DNA of 64,000 nucleotides from Lachnospiraceae bacterium XBD2001 (GCA_900116395.1 FPAN01000006.1:165527-229526), one strand, 5' to 3'. Counted from the stretch's first letter, positions 53,760 to 62,702 are shown. Numbers and translations are program-made. Notes: generated by a model not told the origin, from the sequence alone.

Positions 53760-54470
53760 ATGCATAAAATCTTAATTACCAATGATGATGGAATTACAAC
53801 AGATGGAATTGTACGCCTGGCCAAGACGGCACAGAAGTTTGGTGAGGTTGTGGTAGTGGCACCGGAGAATCAGTGCAGCGCTATGTCACATCGTATCACC
53901 TTGCGTGAGCCAATTGAGGTATGGGAGCATGACTTCCCGGTAGCAGGTGTGAAGGCTTACGCTACTTCCGGTACCCCGGCGGACTGCGTACGATTTGGAC
54001 TTCTGAATATTGCGCCGGAAGCAGATGTAGTGATGACCGGTATCAACTTCGGATTCAATAGTGGTACGGATATCCAGTATTCCGCTACGGTCGGTTCTGC
54101 ATTAGAGGCTGCCAGTGTCGGAACACACGCCATTGCATTCTCCGAGGGTATGAATGGATGTCATGAAGTGACAGATGCTTACCTAGAGCAAATGATGGGA
54201 GATTTAATCAATCGGAAGTTAGATTACAATCAGGTCTGGAATGTGAACTTCCCACAGTGTAAGCTCGAAGAGTTTGAGGGCATCCTGGAAGAGCGAACCA
54301 TAGCACGGAATGCGTTCTATCATGACAGCTATGCAGAGACGAAGCTGCCAAACGGGCACATTCGTCTGGATATGGCGGGAGAATATTATGAAGATGGCGC
54401 ACCGGGAACGGATGTCCATGCCATTATTACCAACCACATCTCAGTGGGAATCGTAAATAATTATAAGTAG
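53760..54470 (+). CDS. surE: 5'/3'-nucleotidase SurE
   Basis: A 236-residue metal-dependent phosphatase removing phosphate from nucleoside 5'- and 3'-monophosphates. The metal site is ITNDDGI at residues 6-12, and VAPENQCSAMSH, SGTPADCVRFG and TGINFGFNSGTDIQYSATV complete the SurE fold. The length is normal. It lies downstream of the riboswitch-controlled membrane protein, separated by a hairpin that hides its Shine-Dalgarno. The thioesterase gene follows 10 bp later. Confidence 0.95.
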   Translation: MHKILITNDDGITTDGIVRLAKTAQKFGEVVVVAPENQCSAMSHRITLREPIEVWEHDFPVAGVKAYATSGTPADCVRFGLLNIAPEADVVMTGINFGFNSGTDIQYSATVGSALEAASVGTHAIAFSEGMNGCHEVTDAYLEQMMGDLINRKLDYNQVWNVNFPQCKLEEFEGILEERTIARNAFYHDSYAETKLPNGHIRLDMAGEYYEDGAPGTDVHAIITNHISVGIVNNYK

Positions 54471-54480
54471 AAGGTGTAAC

Positions 54481-54960
54481 ATGCAACCAATGAAAAAAGT
54501 CGCCGATTCCGAAGGCGAAGTATTAAAGTGTATTCAGTATTGTGATATTAATCCATCGGGCCATTTGTTTGGTGGATCTCTGATGGCCTGGATGGATGAG
54601 ATTGCCGGAGTTGTTGCTATTCGTCATGCAGGCAAGATGGTAACTACCGCAGCAGTGGATGATTTGCAGTTTAAGAAGAGCGTTTCTTTGGGAGATATCC
54701 TGGTATTAAGAGCACGTGTTACCAGTGTGGGAAATACCTCCATGGAAGTGCGTGTCGATGTATACCGTGAGGAACCGTCTACCGGATTGCGCTATGTGGT
54801 AAACCGTGCGTACTTCACGGAAGTCTGCGTAGATGAGGATGGCCGTCCGACCAAGGTGCCATATGGTCTGGAACTCGATGGCCCATGTGAACAGGCCGAA
54901 TGGGAAGCCGCCCAGAAGCGCAGGGAGCTTCGCAAGGCAAGAAGACAGGAAGGTTTTTAG
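54481..54960 (+). CDS. Acyl-CoA thioesterase, hotdog fold
   Basis: A 159-residue 4HBT/hotdog protein of the YciA/BFIT type. The core HLFGGSLMAWMDEIAGVVA carries the catalytic aspartate/glutamate and glycine, and VDDLQFKKSVSLGDILVL forms the dimer strand. It hydrolyses acyl-CoA esters; chain preference cannot be read. It is 10 bp from surE, so probably same transcript. The C-terminus is Lys/Arg-rich. Confidence 0.92.
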   Translation: MQPMKKVADSEGEVLKCIQYCDINPSGHLFGGSLMAWMDEIAGVVAIRHAGKMVTTAAVDDLQFKKSVSLGDILVLRARVTSVGNTSMEVRVDVYREEPSTGLRYVVNRAYFTEVCVDEDGRPTKVPYGLELDGPCEQAEWEAAQKRRELRKARRQEGF

Positions 54961-54979
54961 ACAGCATAAGATAGTAGCA

Positions 54980-55010
54980 AGGCAGGTACACCAGGTATCT
55001 GTCTTTTTGC
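54980..55010 (+). terminator. Terminator after the thioesterase gene
   Basis: AGGCAGGTA pairs with TATCTGTCT (two wobbles), then a T-run. Confidence 0.75.
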
Positions 55011-55026
55011 AGCTGTCTAAAAATAA

Positions 55027-55072
55027 TTGACATGCTAGTCGTTCCTAACTATAATGTTAGACAAAGCTAACA
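55027..55072 (+). promoter_or_regulatory. Consensus promoter with three operator half-sites (ABC exporter)
   Basis: -35 TTGACA (55027-55032), 17-bp spacer, -10 TATAAT (55050-55055), both perfect. CTAAC (55045-55049) and GTTAG (55056-55060) flank the -10, and CTAAC recurs at 55067-55071: three alternating half-sites exactly 11 bp apart. A near-perfect promoter under such an operator implies a tightly repressed gene set. Confidence 0.82.
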
Positions 55073-55092
55073 AAAATAGGGAGGGCACCGTT

Positions 55093-55800
55093 ATGTCAGA
55101 AGATTTTTTGAAGGTCGCAAGTGTCTATAAAGCCTATGGCGAGGGCGAGAATCGCCAGGAAGTGCTACGGGGAATGGACTTTTCCGTAACCAAAGGAGAG
55201 TTCTGTGTGTTGCTTGGACCATCCGGTTCCGGCAAGTCTACCTTACTGAATATCATCGGTGGAATCGATCGTGCCGATGACGGTTATATTTCTATCAACG
55301 GTGATAAGCTTCGTGATATGGATGAAAAGCGTCTGACGGAGTATCGTCGCAAACATCTTGGATATGTATTCCAGCTCTATAATTTAATTCCCAATTTGAA
55401 TGTAAAAGAGAATATTGAAGTCGGTGCATATCTGTCGGATCATCCGCTGGATATTGATGATTTGTTGCATACCTTAGGGCTATTTGAGCACCGCTACAAA
55501 TTGCCGAATCAGTTGTCCGGAGGCCAGCAGCAACGTACTTCTATCGGTCGCGCCATTGTAAAAAATCCGGATATCCTGCTCTGTGATGAGCCGACGGGAG
55601 CCTTGGATTACAATACATCCAAAGATATTCTAAAGCTTATCGAGGATGTGAACCAGAAGTATGGAAACACGGTTATCATGGTAACCCATAATGAAGCCAT
55701 CCAACATATGGCAGACCACACCATCAAGCTTCGTGACGGACAGGTTCGAAAGAACATCATTAACGACAATAAGATTTCTGCCGTAGACTTGGATTGGTAG
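55093..55800 (+). CDS. ABC transporter ATP-binding protein (LolD/MacB-like)
   Basis: A 235-residue ATPase. Walker A GPSGSGKST, signature LSGGQQQRTSIGRA, Walker B ILLCDEPTGALD and switch MVTHNE identify the type VII (MacB/FtsE-like) ABC family acting in export or lipoprotein handling. The ATG at 55093 has GGGAGG upstream; the 13-codon longer reading starts inside the operator. It pairs with the large permease gene 12 bp downstream. Confidence 0.93.
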   Translation: MSEDFLKVASVYKAYGEGENRQEVLRGMDFSVTKGEFCVLLGPSGSGKSTLLNIIGGIDRADDGYISINGDKLRDMDEKRLTEYRRKHLGYVFQLYNLIPNLNVKENIEVGAYLSDHPLDIDDLLHTLGLFEHRYKLPNQLSGGQQQRTSIGRAIVKNPDILLCDEPTGALDYNTSKDILKLIEDVNQKYGNTVIMVTHNEAIQHMADHTIKLRDGQVRKNIINDNKISAVDLDW

Positions 55801-55812
55801 GAGGTGATTGCT

Positions 55813-58224
55813 ATGAGAAATCCACTAAGCAAGCGCCTGCCAAGAGAGCTGCGAAGCGACTGGAAAAAGTATGTGGTGCTGTTCCTTCTGCTGACAATTA
55901 CCATCGGATTTGTTTCCGGCATGTTTGTAGCCAATGACAGTATGCTCTATGCTGCCAATGCCAGCATCGAGAATAATCAGTTGGAAGATGGACATTTTGA
56001 GTTGAAGAATAAGCCGACAACAAAGCTGTTAGATGCCATGGAAGCGTCCTGCGATATACAAATCTATCAGCAATTCTATAAGGATGTAGCGGAAGAAAGC
56101 GACACTACGATTCGTGTGTTCATGCCCCGGGAGGATTGCAACTTTGTAGAACTGATGCAGGGAGCATGGCCGGCAGCGGATAACGAGATTGTAATCGACC
56201 GCATGCATGCAGATAACCGAAGTATTGCTGTGGGAGATACCATCCGGGTGGATGGCCGCAATATGAAGGTAACAGGATTGGTTGCATTTTCCGATTACAG
56301 TACACTGTATAAGGATGCGACGGATATCATGTTTGATGCCATTACGTTTGATGTTGGAATTACAACGAAAGAGGGCTTCGAAGCAATCTCCGGTAAGACA
56401 CATTATCAATATGCATTTCGTTATAATACTCGCCCACAGGATTCCTATCAGGAGAAAGAATGGTCCGATGAAAACGTGAAGAAGCTGGCAATCCTGGCGT
56501 TAACAGGAAGCCTGTTCGACAACGAAGAGGACGCGGAAGCATTCAAAGACGAAACCGATGAATTAAAGGTAGATGCATCCACCCTGGATGTAGATAAGCT
56601 CAAAGACCAGGTGGAAATCTATGATGACAATAAGAACGAGCTGACGGATTATCTGCCGAACTACGTGAATGAAGCAATTCACTTTGCACCGGATGATATG
56701 TCCCAGGATAAGGTCATGGGACAGGTGCTGTTGTATGTTTTAATAGCAGTTTTAGCATTTATTTTTGCCATTGCTCAGAGTGCCACCATTACCAAGGATG
56801 CAGCGGTGATTGGAACATTACGCTCTTCCGGTTATACCAGAGGAGAGTTGGCAAGACACTATCTGATGCTTCCGACGGCTGTGACCTTGTTTGCTGCAAT
56901 CATTGGTAACGTGCTTGGTTATACGGTATTTAAAAACGTGGTTGTAGCCATGTATTACAATTCCTATAGCTTGCCTACCTATGAAACCAAGTGGAACATG
57001 GACGCCCTGTGGAGTACCACCTTGATTCCGGTGGTATTGGTGTTCTGCGTGAACGTAATCGTGATTGTGTGGAAGCTTCACATTGAACCACTTCGCTTCC
57101 TGCGTAGAGACCTAAGCACTTCCAAGCGAAAGAAAGCTATGCGCCTGCCACGATGGAAGTTCTTATTCAGATTTCGCTTACGTGTGCTATTTTCCAATAT
57201 GATGAACTATTTTGTGCTGTTGATCGGTATCTGTTTTGTCATGGTGCTTCTGGGATTTGCTGTGGGCCTTCCGGCGACTCTGAAACATTATCAGAACGAG
57301 GCACCGAATCTGGTGGTGGCCAATTATCAATATGTATTGACGGATTATGAGGATAAAGATAAAGACCTTATTACGACCAATACGAAGAATGCAGAAATCT
57401 ATTGCATGACTTCGCTGCAGACCGTGGATGGCGTGCATGTAGGAGAAGAAATTTCTGTATATGGCTATACCAATAATAGCAAGTATTTTGTCCTTCCGGA
57501 TGATGTGAAGGAAGGAGAGGTATTTGTCTCTACCAATTACGCAGACAAGTTCGGATTGAAGGCCGGGGATGAGATTACCCTGGCGGAAAAATTCGAAGAT
57601 AAGCAGTATACCTTTACAATTAATAAGGTCAGCAATCTATCCGGATCTCTTGCAGTGTATATGCCACTAGCCAATTATCGAGAGGTTTTTGACACAGAAG
57701 AAGATTACTACACCGGATTCTTTTCGGACAAGGAGATCACGGATATCGATGAGAAATATATTGCAACGGTGATTACCTCAGAAGATTTACTTACTGTGGT
57801 GCATCAGTTGGATCATTCCATGGGCGGTTACATGGACTACTTCGCAGTGGCTTGTGACCTGATGGCAGCACTTCTCATCTATCTTTTAACCAAGATTATT
57901 ATTGAGAAAAATGCCACCTCCATCTCCATGCTGAAGGTACTTGGCTACCATAACAGTGAGGTTAATAGTCTTTACATTCGTATGACGACAGTGGTGGTTG
58001 TGGTATCATCCTTCGTGGGAGTGGCGGTAAGCAATCTTGTGCTGCAGACCATGTGGCGCAATATTATGTACAAGATGAGCGGTTGGTTTGAATATATTAT
58101 TGGTCCGAAGGATGCTGCGAAGATGATCATAGGTGTTATTGTTGCTTACATTCTGGTGTCGTTCTTTGATATGCGACGGGTAAAGCGGATTCCACTGACG
58201 GAGGCGCTGAAAAACGTGGAATAG
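55813..58224 (+). CDS. FtsX-like ABC transporter permease
   Basis: An 803-residue permease with two FtsX cores. Transmembrane segments are at about residues 20-40, then after a long outer domain at about 300-330, 355-380 and 405-430. A second set near 460-490 precedes a second outer domain and the last three helices near 670-790. It is an MacB-type extruder rather than an importer. The ATG at 55813 has AGGAGG spaced 8 bp; the GTG three codons upstream is less likely. Substrates may be peptides, lipoproteins or antimicrobials. Confidence 0.9.
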   Translation: MRNPLSKRLPRELRSDWKKYVVLFLLLTITIGFVSGMFVANDSMLYAANASIENNQLEDGHFELKNKPTTKLLDAMEASCDIQIYQQFYKDVAEESDTTIRVFMPREDCNFVELMQGAWPAADNEIVIDRMHADNRSIAVGDTIRVDGRNMKVTGLVAFSDYSTLYKDATDIMFDAITFDVGITTKEGFEAISGKTHYQYAFRYNTRPQDSYQEKEWSDENVKKLAILALTGSLFDNEEDAEAFKDETDELKVDASTLDVDKLKDQVEIYDDNKNELTDYLPNYVNEAIHFAPDDMSQDKVMGQVLLYVLIAVLAFIFAIAQSATITKDAAVIGTLRSSGYTRGELARHYLMLPTAVTLFAAIIGNVLGYTVFKNVVVAMYYNSYSLPTYETKWNMDALWSTTLIPVVLVFCVNVIVIVWKLHIEPLRFLRRDLSTSKRKKAMRLPRWKFLFRFRLRVLFSNMMNYFVLLIGICFVMVLLGFAVGLPATLKHYQNEAPNLVVANYQYVLTDYEDKDKDLITTNTKNAEIYCMTSLQTVDGVHVGEEISVYGYTNNSKYFVLPDDVKEGEVFVSTNYADKFGLKAGDEITLAEKFEDKQYTFTINKVSNLSGSLAVYMPLANYREVFDTEEDYYTGFFSDKEITDIDEKYIATVITSEDLLTVVHQLDHSMGGYMDYFAVACDLMAALLIYLLTKIIIEKNATSISMLKVLGYHNSEVNSLYIRMTTVVVVVSSFVGVAVSNLVLQTMWRNIMYKMSGWFEYIIGPKDAAKMIIGVIVAYILVSFFDMRRVKRIPLTEALKNVE

Positions 58225-58257
58225 AATTACATTGTAAAGTGAATAAATAGATGGAAG

Positions 58258-58290
58258 AGTGGGTGCCCCGAAGTACCCACTTTTCTTTTT
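58258..58290 (+). terminator. Terminator of the ABC exporter operon
   Basis: AGTGGGT / ACCCACT stem (58258-58264, 58275-58281), then TTTTCTTTTT. Confidence 0.88.
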
Positions 58291-58294
58291 GCCA

Positions 58295-58303
58295 TGCTAT
58301 AAT
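58295..58303 (+). promoter_or_regulatory. Extended -10 promoter of yjjI
   Basis: TGCTATAAT: a TGn extension on a consensus -10, 40 bp before yjjI. No good -35 is visible, so the extended -10 probably suffices. Confidence 0.6.
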
Positions 58304-58342
58304 ATAGTTATGTAGTATGTTTTTTTTTAAGAGGGATTTTTT

Positions 58343-59887
58343 ATGAGACCAATTACCATGGAACGTGTGGAAGATACACGCAAACAGATTCTAGATACCA
58401 TTGAGAGTGCAACCTTAACTCATGAGCAGAAGGTGACGAACCTGGCCAACTTAGCAGATTCTCTGTTGGAAGTATTGGACCTTCCGGAGGGATTGGATGA
58501 ACTTTTGAATTCTGAGGGAGATGCCAAGTGCATCTGCGATTTGTTCGAGGGCCATGCACCGATGCGCCCGCGTTATATTGCACCGGATTATGAGAAGTTG
58601 TTGAAGGAAGGCTGCGAGTACTTGCGTCTGCCGGCACCGACGGATTTGATGGAAGCGCTGAATACCTTATTGATTTTCTATAAGCATGTACCGAGTATTA
58701 CCAACTACCCGGTATACCTTGGTCAGTTGGATGAGCTCTTAGAGCCGTTTGTGGATACCGTGGATGAAGCCATGGGCCGCAAGCTGGTGAAGAACTTCTT
58801 GATGAATGTAGATCGTACCATTTTGGATTCCTTCTCCCATGCAGATGTGGGCCCGAGAGAGACCAAGATTGGATACTATATCTTCGATGCAGAGAAGGAG
58901 TTGCAGGATGCAGTTCCGAATATCTCTATGAAGTATGATGCGGATATTACACCGGATCACTTCCTGAAGGCTGCGGTAGAGTGCGGCCTTGCCTGTGCAA
59001 AGCCAAGCTTTGCTAACCATAAGATGTTTGTGAGCGAGCTGGGTGAGCGCTATGTGATTGCCAGCTGCTACAATGGATTGCCGCTTGGTGGTGGTTCCTA
59101 TACCTTGTGCCGTTTGATTCTTGGTAACATTGCGAAGCGTTCCAAGGATATTGCAGACTTCAAGGAGAAACAGCTTCCATATGTGATGGACATCATGGCT
59201 CGCTACATGGATGCCCGTGTGAAGTTCGAAGTAGAAGAGAGCGGATATTTTGACAATACCTTCTTAATTAAGGAAGGATTCATTGAGCGTGAGAAGTTTA
59301 CGGCCATGTACGGTTTGGTTGGCCTTGCGGATGCAGTAAATATCTTATTGGAGAAGGAAGGCAAGACCGGAAGATTCGGACATGATGAGATTGCTACCCA
59401 GCTTGGTGTAGAGATTATGGATATCATCGATGCCTTCAATCAGAATCATGAGGCTCCTTACTGTGAAGTAACCGGTGGTCATTACCTGTTACATGCACAG
59501 GTTGGTATTGCTGAGGACCAGGGTATTACTCCGGGCGTTCGTATCCCGATTGGCGAGGAGCCGGACGAGCTCATTGATCAGCTTGAGGTGATGTCCCACT
59601 TCCATAAGTATTTCCCATCCGGAACCGGCGATATCTTCCCGGTAGATATGACGGTACATGCCAATCCGGAATATGTGATGGATATTATTAAGGGAAGCTT
59701 CCAGCGCAACTTGCGTTACTTATCCTTCTACTCCAGCGATAATGATGTCATCCGTGTCACCGGATACTTGATTAAGCGTTCCGAGTTGGAGAAGCTGGAT
59801 TCCGGTGTGGCTGTGATTCACGACACTACCGCTCTTGGACTTGGAGCTTCCAAGAACGGACATATCTTAGAACGTAAGGTAAGATAA
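58343..59887 (+). CDS. yjjI: YjjI-family glycyl-radical enzyme
   Basis: A 514-residue protein of the YjjI family, predicted glycyl-radical enzymes without known substrate. The C-terminal glycyl-radical element is VIRVTGYLIK, with the radical glycine about 30 residues from the end. A candidate catalytic cysteine is in VIASCYNGLPLGGG (about residue 243). It shares a base with the start of the activase gene (TAATG). Radical use fits the anaerobic lifestyle; the reaction is not inferable from sequence. Confidence 0.85.
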   Translation: MRPITMERVEDTRKQILDTIESATLTHEQKVTNLANLADSLLEVLDLPEGLDELLNSEGDAKCICDLFEGHAPMRPRYIAPDYEKLLKEGCEYLRLPAPTDLMEALNTLLIFYKHVPSITNYPVYLGQLDELLEPFVDTVDEAMGRKLVKNFLMNVDRTILDSFSHADVGPRETKIGYYIFDAEKELQDAVPNISMKYDADITPDHFLKAAVECGLACAKPSFANHKMFVSELGERYVIASCYNGLPLGGGSYTLCRLILGNIAKRSKDIADFKEKQLPYVMDIMARYMDARVKFEVEESGYFDNTFLIKEGFIEREKFTAMYGLVGLADAVNILLEKEGKTGRFGHDEIATQLGVEIMDIIDAFNQNHEAPYCEVTGGHYLLHAQVGIAEDQGITPGVRIPIGEEPDELIDQLEVMSHFHKYFPSGTGDIFPVDMTVHANPEYVMDIIKGSFQRNLRYLSFYSSDNDVIRVTGYLIKRSELEKLDSGVAVIHDTTALGLGASKNGHILERKVR

Positions 59888-60594
59888 TGAAGGCAACCGT
59901 TGTTAAGATTATTCCCTTCAGTTGTGTGGATGGCCCGGGGAACCGAACCGCCATCTTCCTACAGGGATGCAATATTAATTGTAAATACTGTCATAATCCG
60001 GAGACCAGAGGCCCGAAGAATCCGGAAGCCACGGAGATGACCGTGGAAGAAGTGATGGAGCGTGTGAAGAAGCAGGTTCCATTCATTCGCGGCATTACTG
60101 TATCCGGTGGCGAGTGCATGTTGCATCCGGAGTTTGTGCAGGCAATCTTTGAGCAGGCGAAACCACTGGGATTGACCACGCTGATTGATAGTAATGGAAC
60201 CATTCCGTTCGAGAAGTATCCGGAACTGATGGCGGTCACCGATGGCGTGATGCTGGATATCAAAGCTATGAACCGGGAAGACCACATCAAGATTACGGAC
60301 CACGATAACGATACGGTACTTGCCAATGCCAAGTATCTGGCCGAATGTGGTAAGCTCTATGAAGTGCGTTCCGTTATCGTGCCGGGGCTCTATAATGGCG
60401 ATAAGAATGCGGATGCGTTAATCGAGTTCTTAGAACCGCTGCATCAGCTGAGTGATTTCCGAATCAAGCTCATTACCTATCGTCCCAACGGAGTTCGCGA
60501 AGAGTATGCGATTTACAAGCAGCCAAGCAAGGTGTTTATGCAACGCCTTGGTGAGCGATTCCGAGAGCATGGATTTGAAGTAGTAATTGTATAA
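59887..60594 (+). CDS. yjjW: YjjW-family glycine-radical enzyme activase (radical SAM)
   Basis: A 235-residue radical-SAM protein activating YjjI by making its glycyl radical. The [4Fe-4S] motif CNINCKYC (CxxxCxxC) is at about residues 28-35, preceded by FSCVDGPGNRTAIFLQG, followed by the GGE-type SAM motif ITVSGGECML. It is shorter than the classic YjjW, which carries an extra ferredoxin insert. Its start overlaps the yjjI stop by one base. Confidence 0.88.
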   Translation: MKATVVKIIPFSCVDGPGNRTAIFLQGCNINCKYCHNPETRGPKNPEATEMTVEEVMERVKKQVPFIRGITVSGGECMLHPEFVQAIFEQAKPLGLTTLIDSNGTIPFEKYPELMAVTDGVMLDIKAMNREDHIKITDHDNDTVLANAKYLAECGKLYEVRSVIVPGLYNGDKNADALIEFLEPLHQLSDFRIKLITYRPNGVREEYAIYKQPSKVFMQRLGERFREHGFEVVIV

Positions 60595-60600
60595 TCATAG

Positions 60601-60632
60601 AAGAAGTCCTTTTCGAAGGGCTTCTTTTTTTG
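60601..60632 (+). terminator. Terminator of yjjI-yjjW
   Basis: AAGAAGTCCTT / AAGGGCTTCTT stem (one wobble), then a T-run. Confidence 0.9.
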
Positions 60633-60751
60633 TGTGGATGATAACTTTTCCTCAAGCGTAGAATACACAGTTGAATGTTCTTCACCATGGGGTTGAAAAG
60701 TATTATCTTTTTGCATATAATCGAAGAATATTCGTAAAGGGAGTAGTTGTT

Positions 60752-62131
60752 ATGGAAAAGAAAAGAAACTCTTTTTCCGGATCCGTAGGATTCGTTTTAG
60801 CGGCCGCAGGTAGCGCTGTCGGTCTTGGGAATATTTGGAGATTCCCGTATCTTGCTGCTAAGGATGGCGGCGGTTTATTCTTAGTTATTTATCTGGTGTT
60901 GGCATTGACCTTCGGTTTTACCATGCTGGTAACGGAGGTTGCTATCGGTCGTAAGACCAAGCAGAGTCCATTGACCGCATATGCCAAGATTCATCCGAAG
61001 TTCCGTTGGATTGGACTCTTTGCATGTTTGGTTCCGTTTATGATTATGCCGTACTATTGTGCAATCGGTGGCTGGGTATTGAAGTACGCGGCTGTATTCC
61101 TCGTAGGAAATGGTACAGCGGCTGCAGAAGATGGATTCTTCACCGGATTCATTACCAGCCAGTATGAGCCAATCGTGATGGCAATTTTGTTTACAGCAGC
61201 AACGATTTTTGTTGTATATCGTGGTGTAGATAAAGGAATTGAGCGCATCTCCAAGATTCTGATGCCGATTTTGTTCTTGTTAATCTTAGGAATTGCAATT
61301 TTTGCATTGACCATTCATAAGGGCGATGTTACCGGTTTGGATGGTTTGAAAGTATTTGTGATTCCAAGCATAAAAGGCATGAGTGCCGGAGATATCCTAA
61401 TCGTTGTAATGGATGCCATGGGGCAGTTATTCTATAGTATCAGCGTTGCAATGGGTATTATGGTTGCATACGGTTCCTATCTTCGAGATGAGGATAACCT
61501 GATGCGTTCCGTGAACCAGATTGAGCTGTTTGATACTGTGGTAGCGTTTTTAGCCGGTGTAATGATTATTCCGGCAGTATTGGTATTCATGGGGCCGGAA
61601 GGTATGACCAGTGGACCGGGGCTTATGTTTATTGCATTGCCGAAGGTCTTTGCGGAGATGGGGGTGGTTGGACGCATCGTTGGTGTTGCGTTCTTCATCA
61701 TGGTGTTATTTGCTGCGCTGACAAGCTCCATTTCTATTTTGGAAGCGGTAGTATCATCCTTCATGGATTACTTCAAGATTTCCCGTCGTCGTGCGACTGT
61801 AATCGAAGGCGCTATTGCCATGGTTATTGCTGTTGTGGTTTGCTTAGGATATAACAAGTTCTACTTCGAGGTGACCTTGCCGAATCATGTAGTAGGTCAG
61901 ATCCTCGACATTATGGACTATGTTTCTAACAATATCCTGATGCCGGTAGTTGCAATCGGAACCTGCTTCTTAATCGGATGGGCCGTTGGACCAAAGACAG
62001 TCATCGAAGAAGCAACCAAGACCGGAGAGAAGTTCGGACGTCGCAGACTGTATCATGTGATGATTCGTTACGTGGCACCGGTACTTCTGTTGTTCTTGCT
62101 GCTGAAGTCTCTTGGAATTATTAATCTGTAA
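60752..62131 (+). CDS. Sodium-dependent neurotransmitter-type amino-acid symporter (NSS/SNF)
   Basis: A 459-residue membrane transporter with about eleven helices. The N-terminal GSAVGLGNIWRFPYLAAKDG holds the unwound TM1 residues that bind Na+ and substrate; PYYCAIGGWVLKY and SVAMGIMVAYGSY are further hallmarks. Bacterial members take up tryptophan, leucine or similar amino acids. The ATG at 60752 (AAGGGAG upstream) fits the family; the ORF can be extended 27 codons upstream without support. It stands alone between terminators. Confidence 0.94.
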   Translation: MEKKRNSFSGSVGFVLAAAGSAVGLGNIWRFPYLAAKDGGGLFLVIYLVLALTFGFTMLVTEVAIGRKTKQSPLTAYAKIHPKFRWIGLFACLVPFMIMPYYCAIGGWVLKYAAVFLVGNGTAAAEDGFFTGFITSQYEPIVMAILFTAATIFVVYRGVDKGIERISKILMPILFLLILGIAIFALTIHKGDVTGLDGLKVFVIPSIKGMSAGDILIVVMDAMGQLFYSISVAMGIMVAYGSYLRDEDNLMRSVNQIELFDTVVAFLAGVMIIPAVLVFMGPEGMTSGPGLMFIALPKVFAEMGVVGRIVGVAFFIMVLFAALTSSISILEAVVSSFMDYFKISRRRATVIEGAIAMVIAVVVCLGYNKFYFEVTLPNHVVGQILDIMDYVSNNILMPVVAIGTCFLIGWAVGPKTVIEEATKTGEKFGRRRLYHVMIRYVAPVLLLFLLLKSLGIINL

Positions 62132-62137
62132 AATACG

Positions 62138-62166
62138 ACACGACCGGAAATCCGGTCGTGTTTTTT
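62138..62166 (+). terminator. Terminator of the symporter gene
   Basis: ACACGACCGGA / TCCGGTCGTGT perfect 11-bp stem and TTTTTT. Confidence 0.95.
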
Positions 62167-62191
62167 CATCTACAGGTTCCATAGAAAATAC

Positions 62192-62220
62192 TTCTCTTAT
62201 GAAATGCTTTCTTCTATAAT
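62192..62220 (+). promoter_or_regulatory. Promoter of the small membrane protein gene
   Basis: -35 TTCTCT (62192-62197), 17-bp spacer, -10 TATAAT (62215-62220), preceded by GAAAATAC. Confidence 0.6.
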
Positions 62221-62278
62221 TGGTACTTGAGGGAAAACTCTTTTTAGTTAAGACTACAAGCGAGAGGAGATAAATAAT

Positions 62279-62623
62279 ATGACAAAAAGATATGCTGGAA
62301 TTGCTTTAACCGCAGTAGGATTATTTATGCTGTTTCGTATGGTGAGGGTATCATCCTTCGGATTCTATCGTCTCGGTGGTGTGAATACATCCGCCATCAT
62401 TTTAGTATTGCTGATTCTTTCCGCGATTGCCATTGTGGTTAAGCAAAATAAATTTACATGGGCATGCTTAATCGTATCCCTGTGTCTTCTGGTGCTGTCC
62501 TTAATCCTTGGTACGCATCTGTATTTTGCCTATGCAACACTGATTGATATTTTACTGGTATTGGTTCCGGTAATTGTAGGCGTAGGATTAATCATAAGAA
62601 GTGCATTTGAGAAAAGAGCGTAA
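62279..62623 (+). CDS. Small membrane protein, four predicted helices
   Basis: 114 residues of unknown function. Four hydrophobic segments (about 5-22, 38-54, 60-80 and 85-107) are separated by short polar turns, with basic residues at both ends. AGGAGA precedes the ATG. It has its own promoter and is followed by a 19-bp inverted repeat. I see no conserved motif. Confidence 0.75.
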   Translation: MTKRYAGIALTAVGLFMLFRMVRVSSFGFYRLGGVNTSAIILVLLILSAIAIVVKQNKFTWACLIVSLCLLVLSLILGTHLYFAYATLIDILLVLVPVIVGVGLIIRSAFEKRA

Positions 62624-62640
62624 AAACTTAACGGTTAACA

Positions 62641-62698
62641 ACACGGCCGGTATCACTATATCTTCCGAAGACTCTTGAAATAGTGATACCGGCCGTGT
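62641..62698. repeat. Long perfect inverted repeat between convergent genes
   Basis: 19-bp perfect arms ACACGGCCGGTATCACTAT (62641-62659) and its complement (62680-62698) around a 20-bp loop. Neither side has a T-run, so it is not a typical terminator, though it may act as one. Confidence 0.8.
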
Positions 62699-62702
62699 CA
62701 GC

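Noticed and set aside
62641..62698. Standard Rho-independent terminator
   Set aside because: The stem is perfect but neither side has a T-run; kept as an inverted repeat instead.
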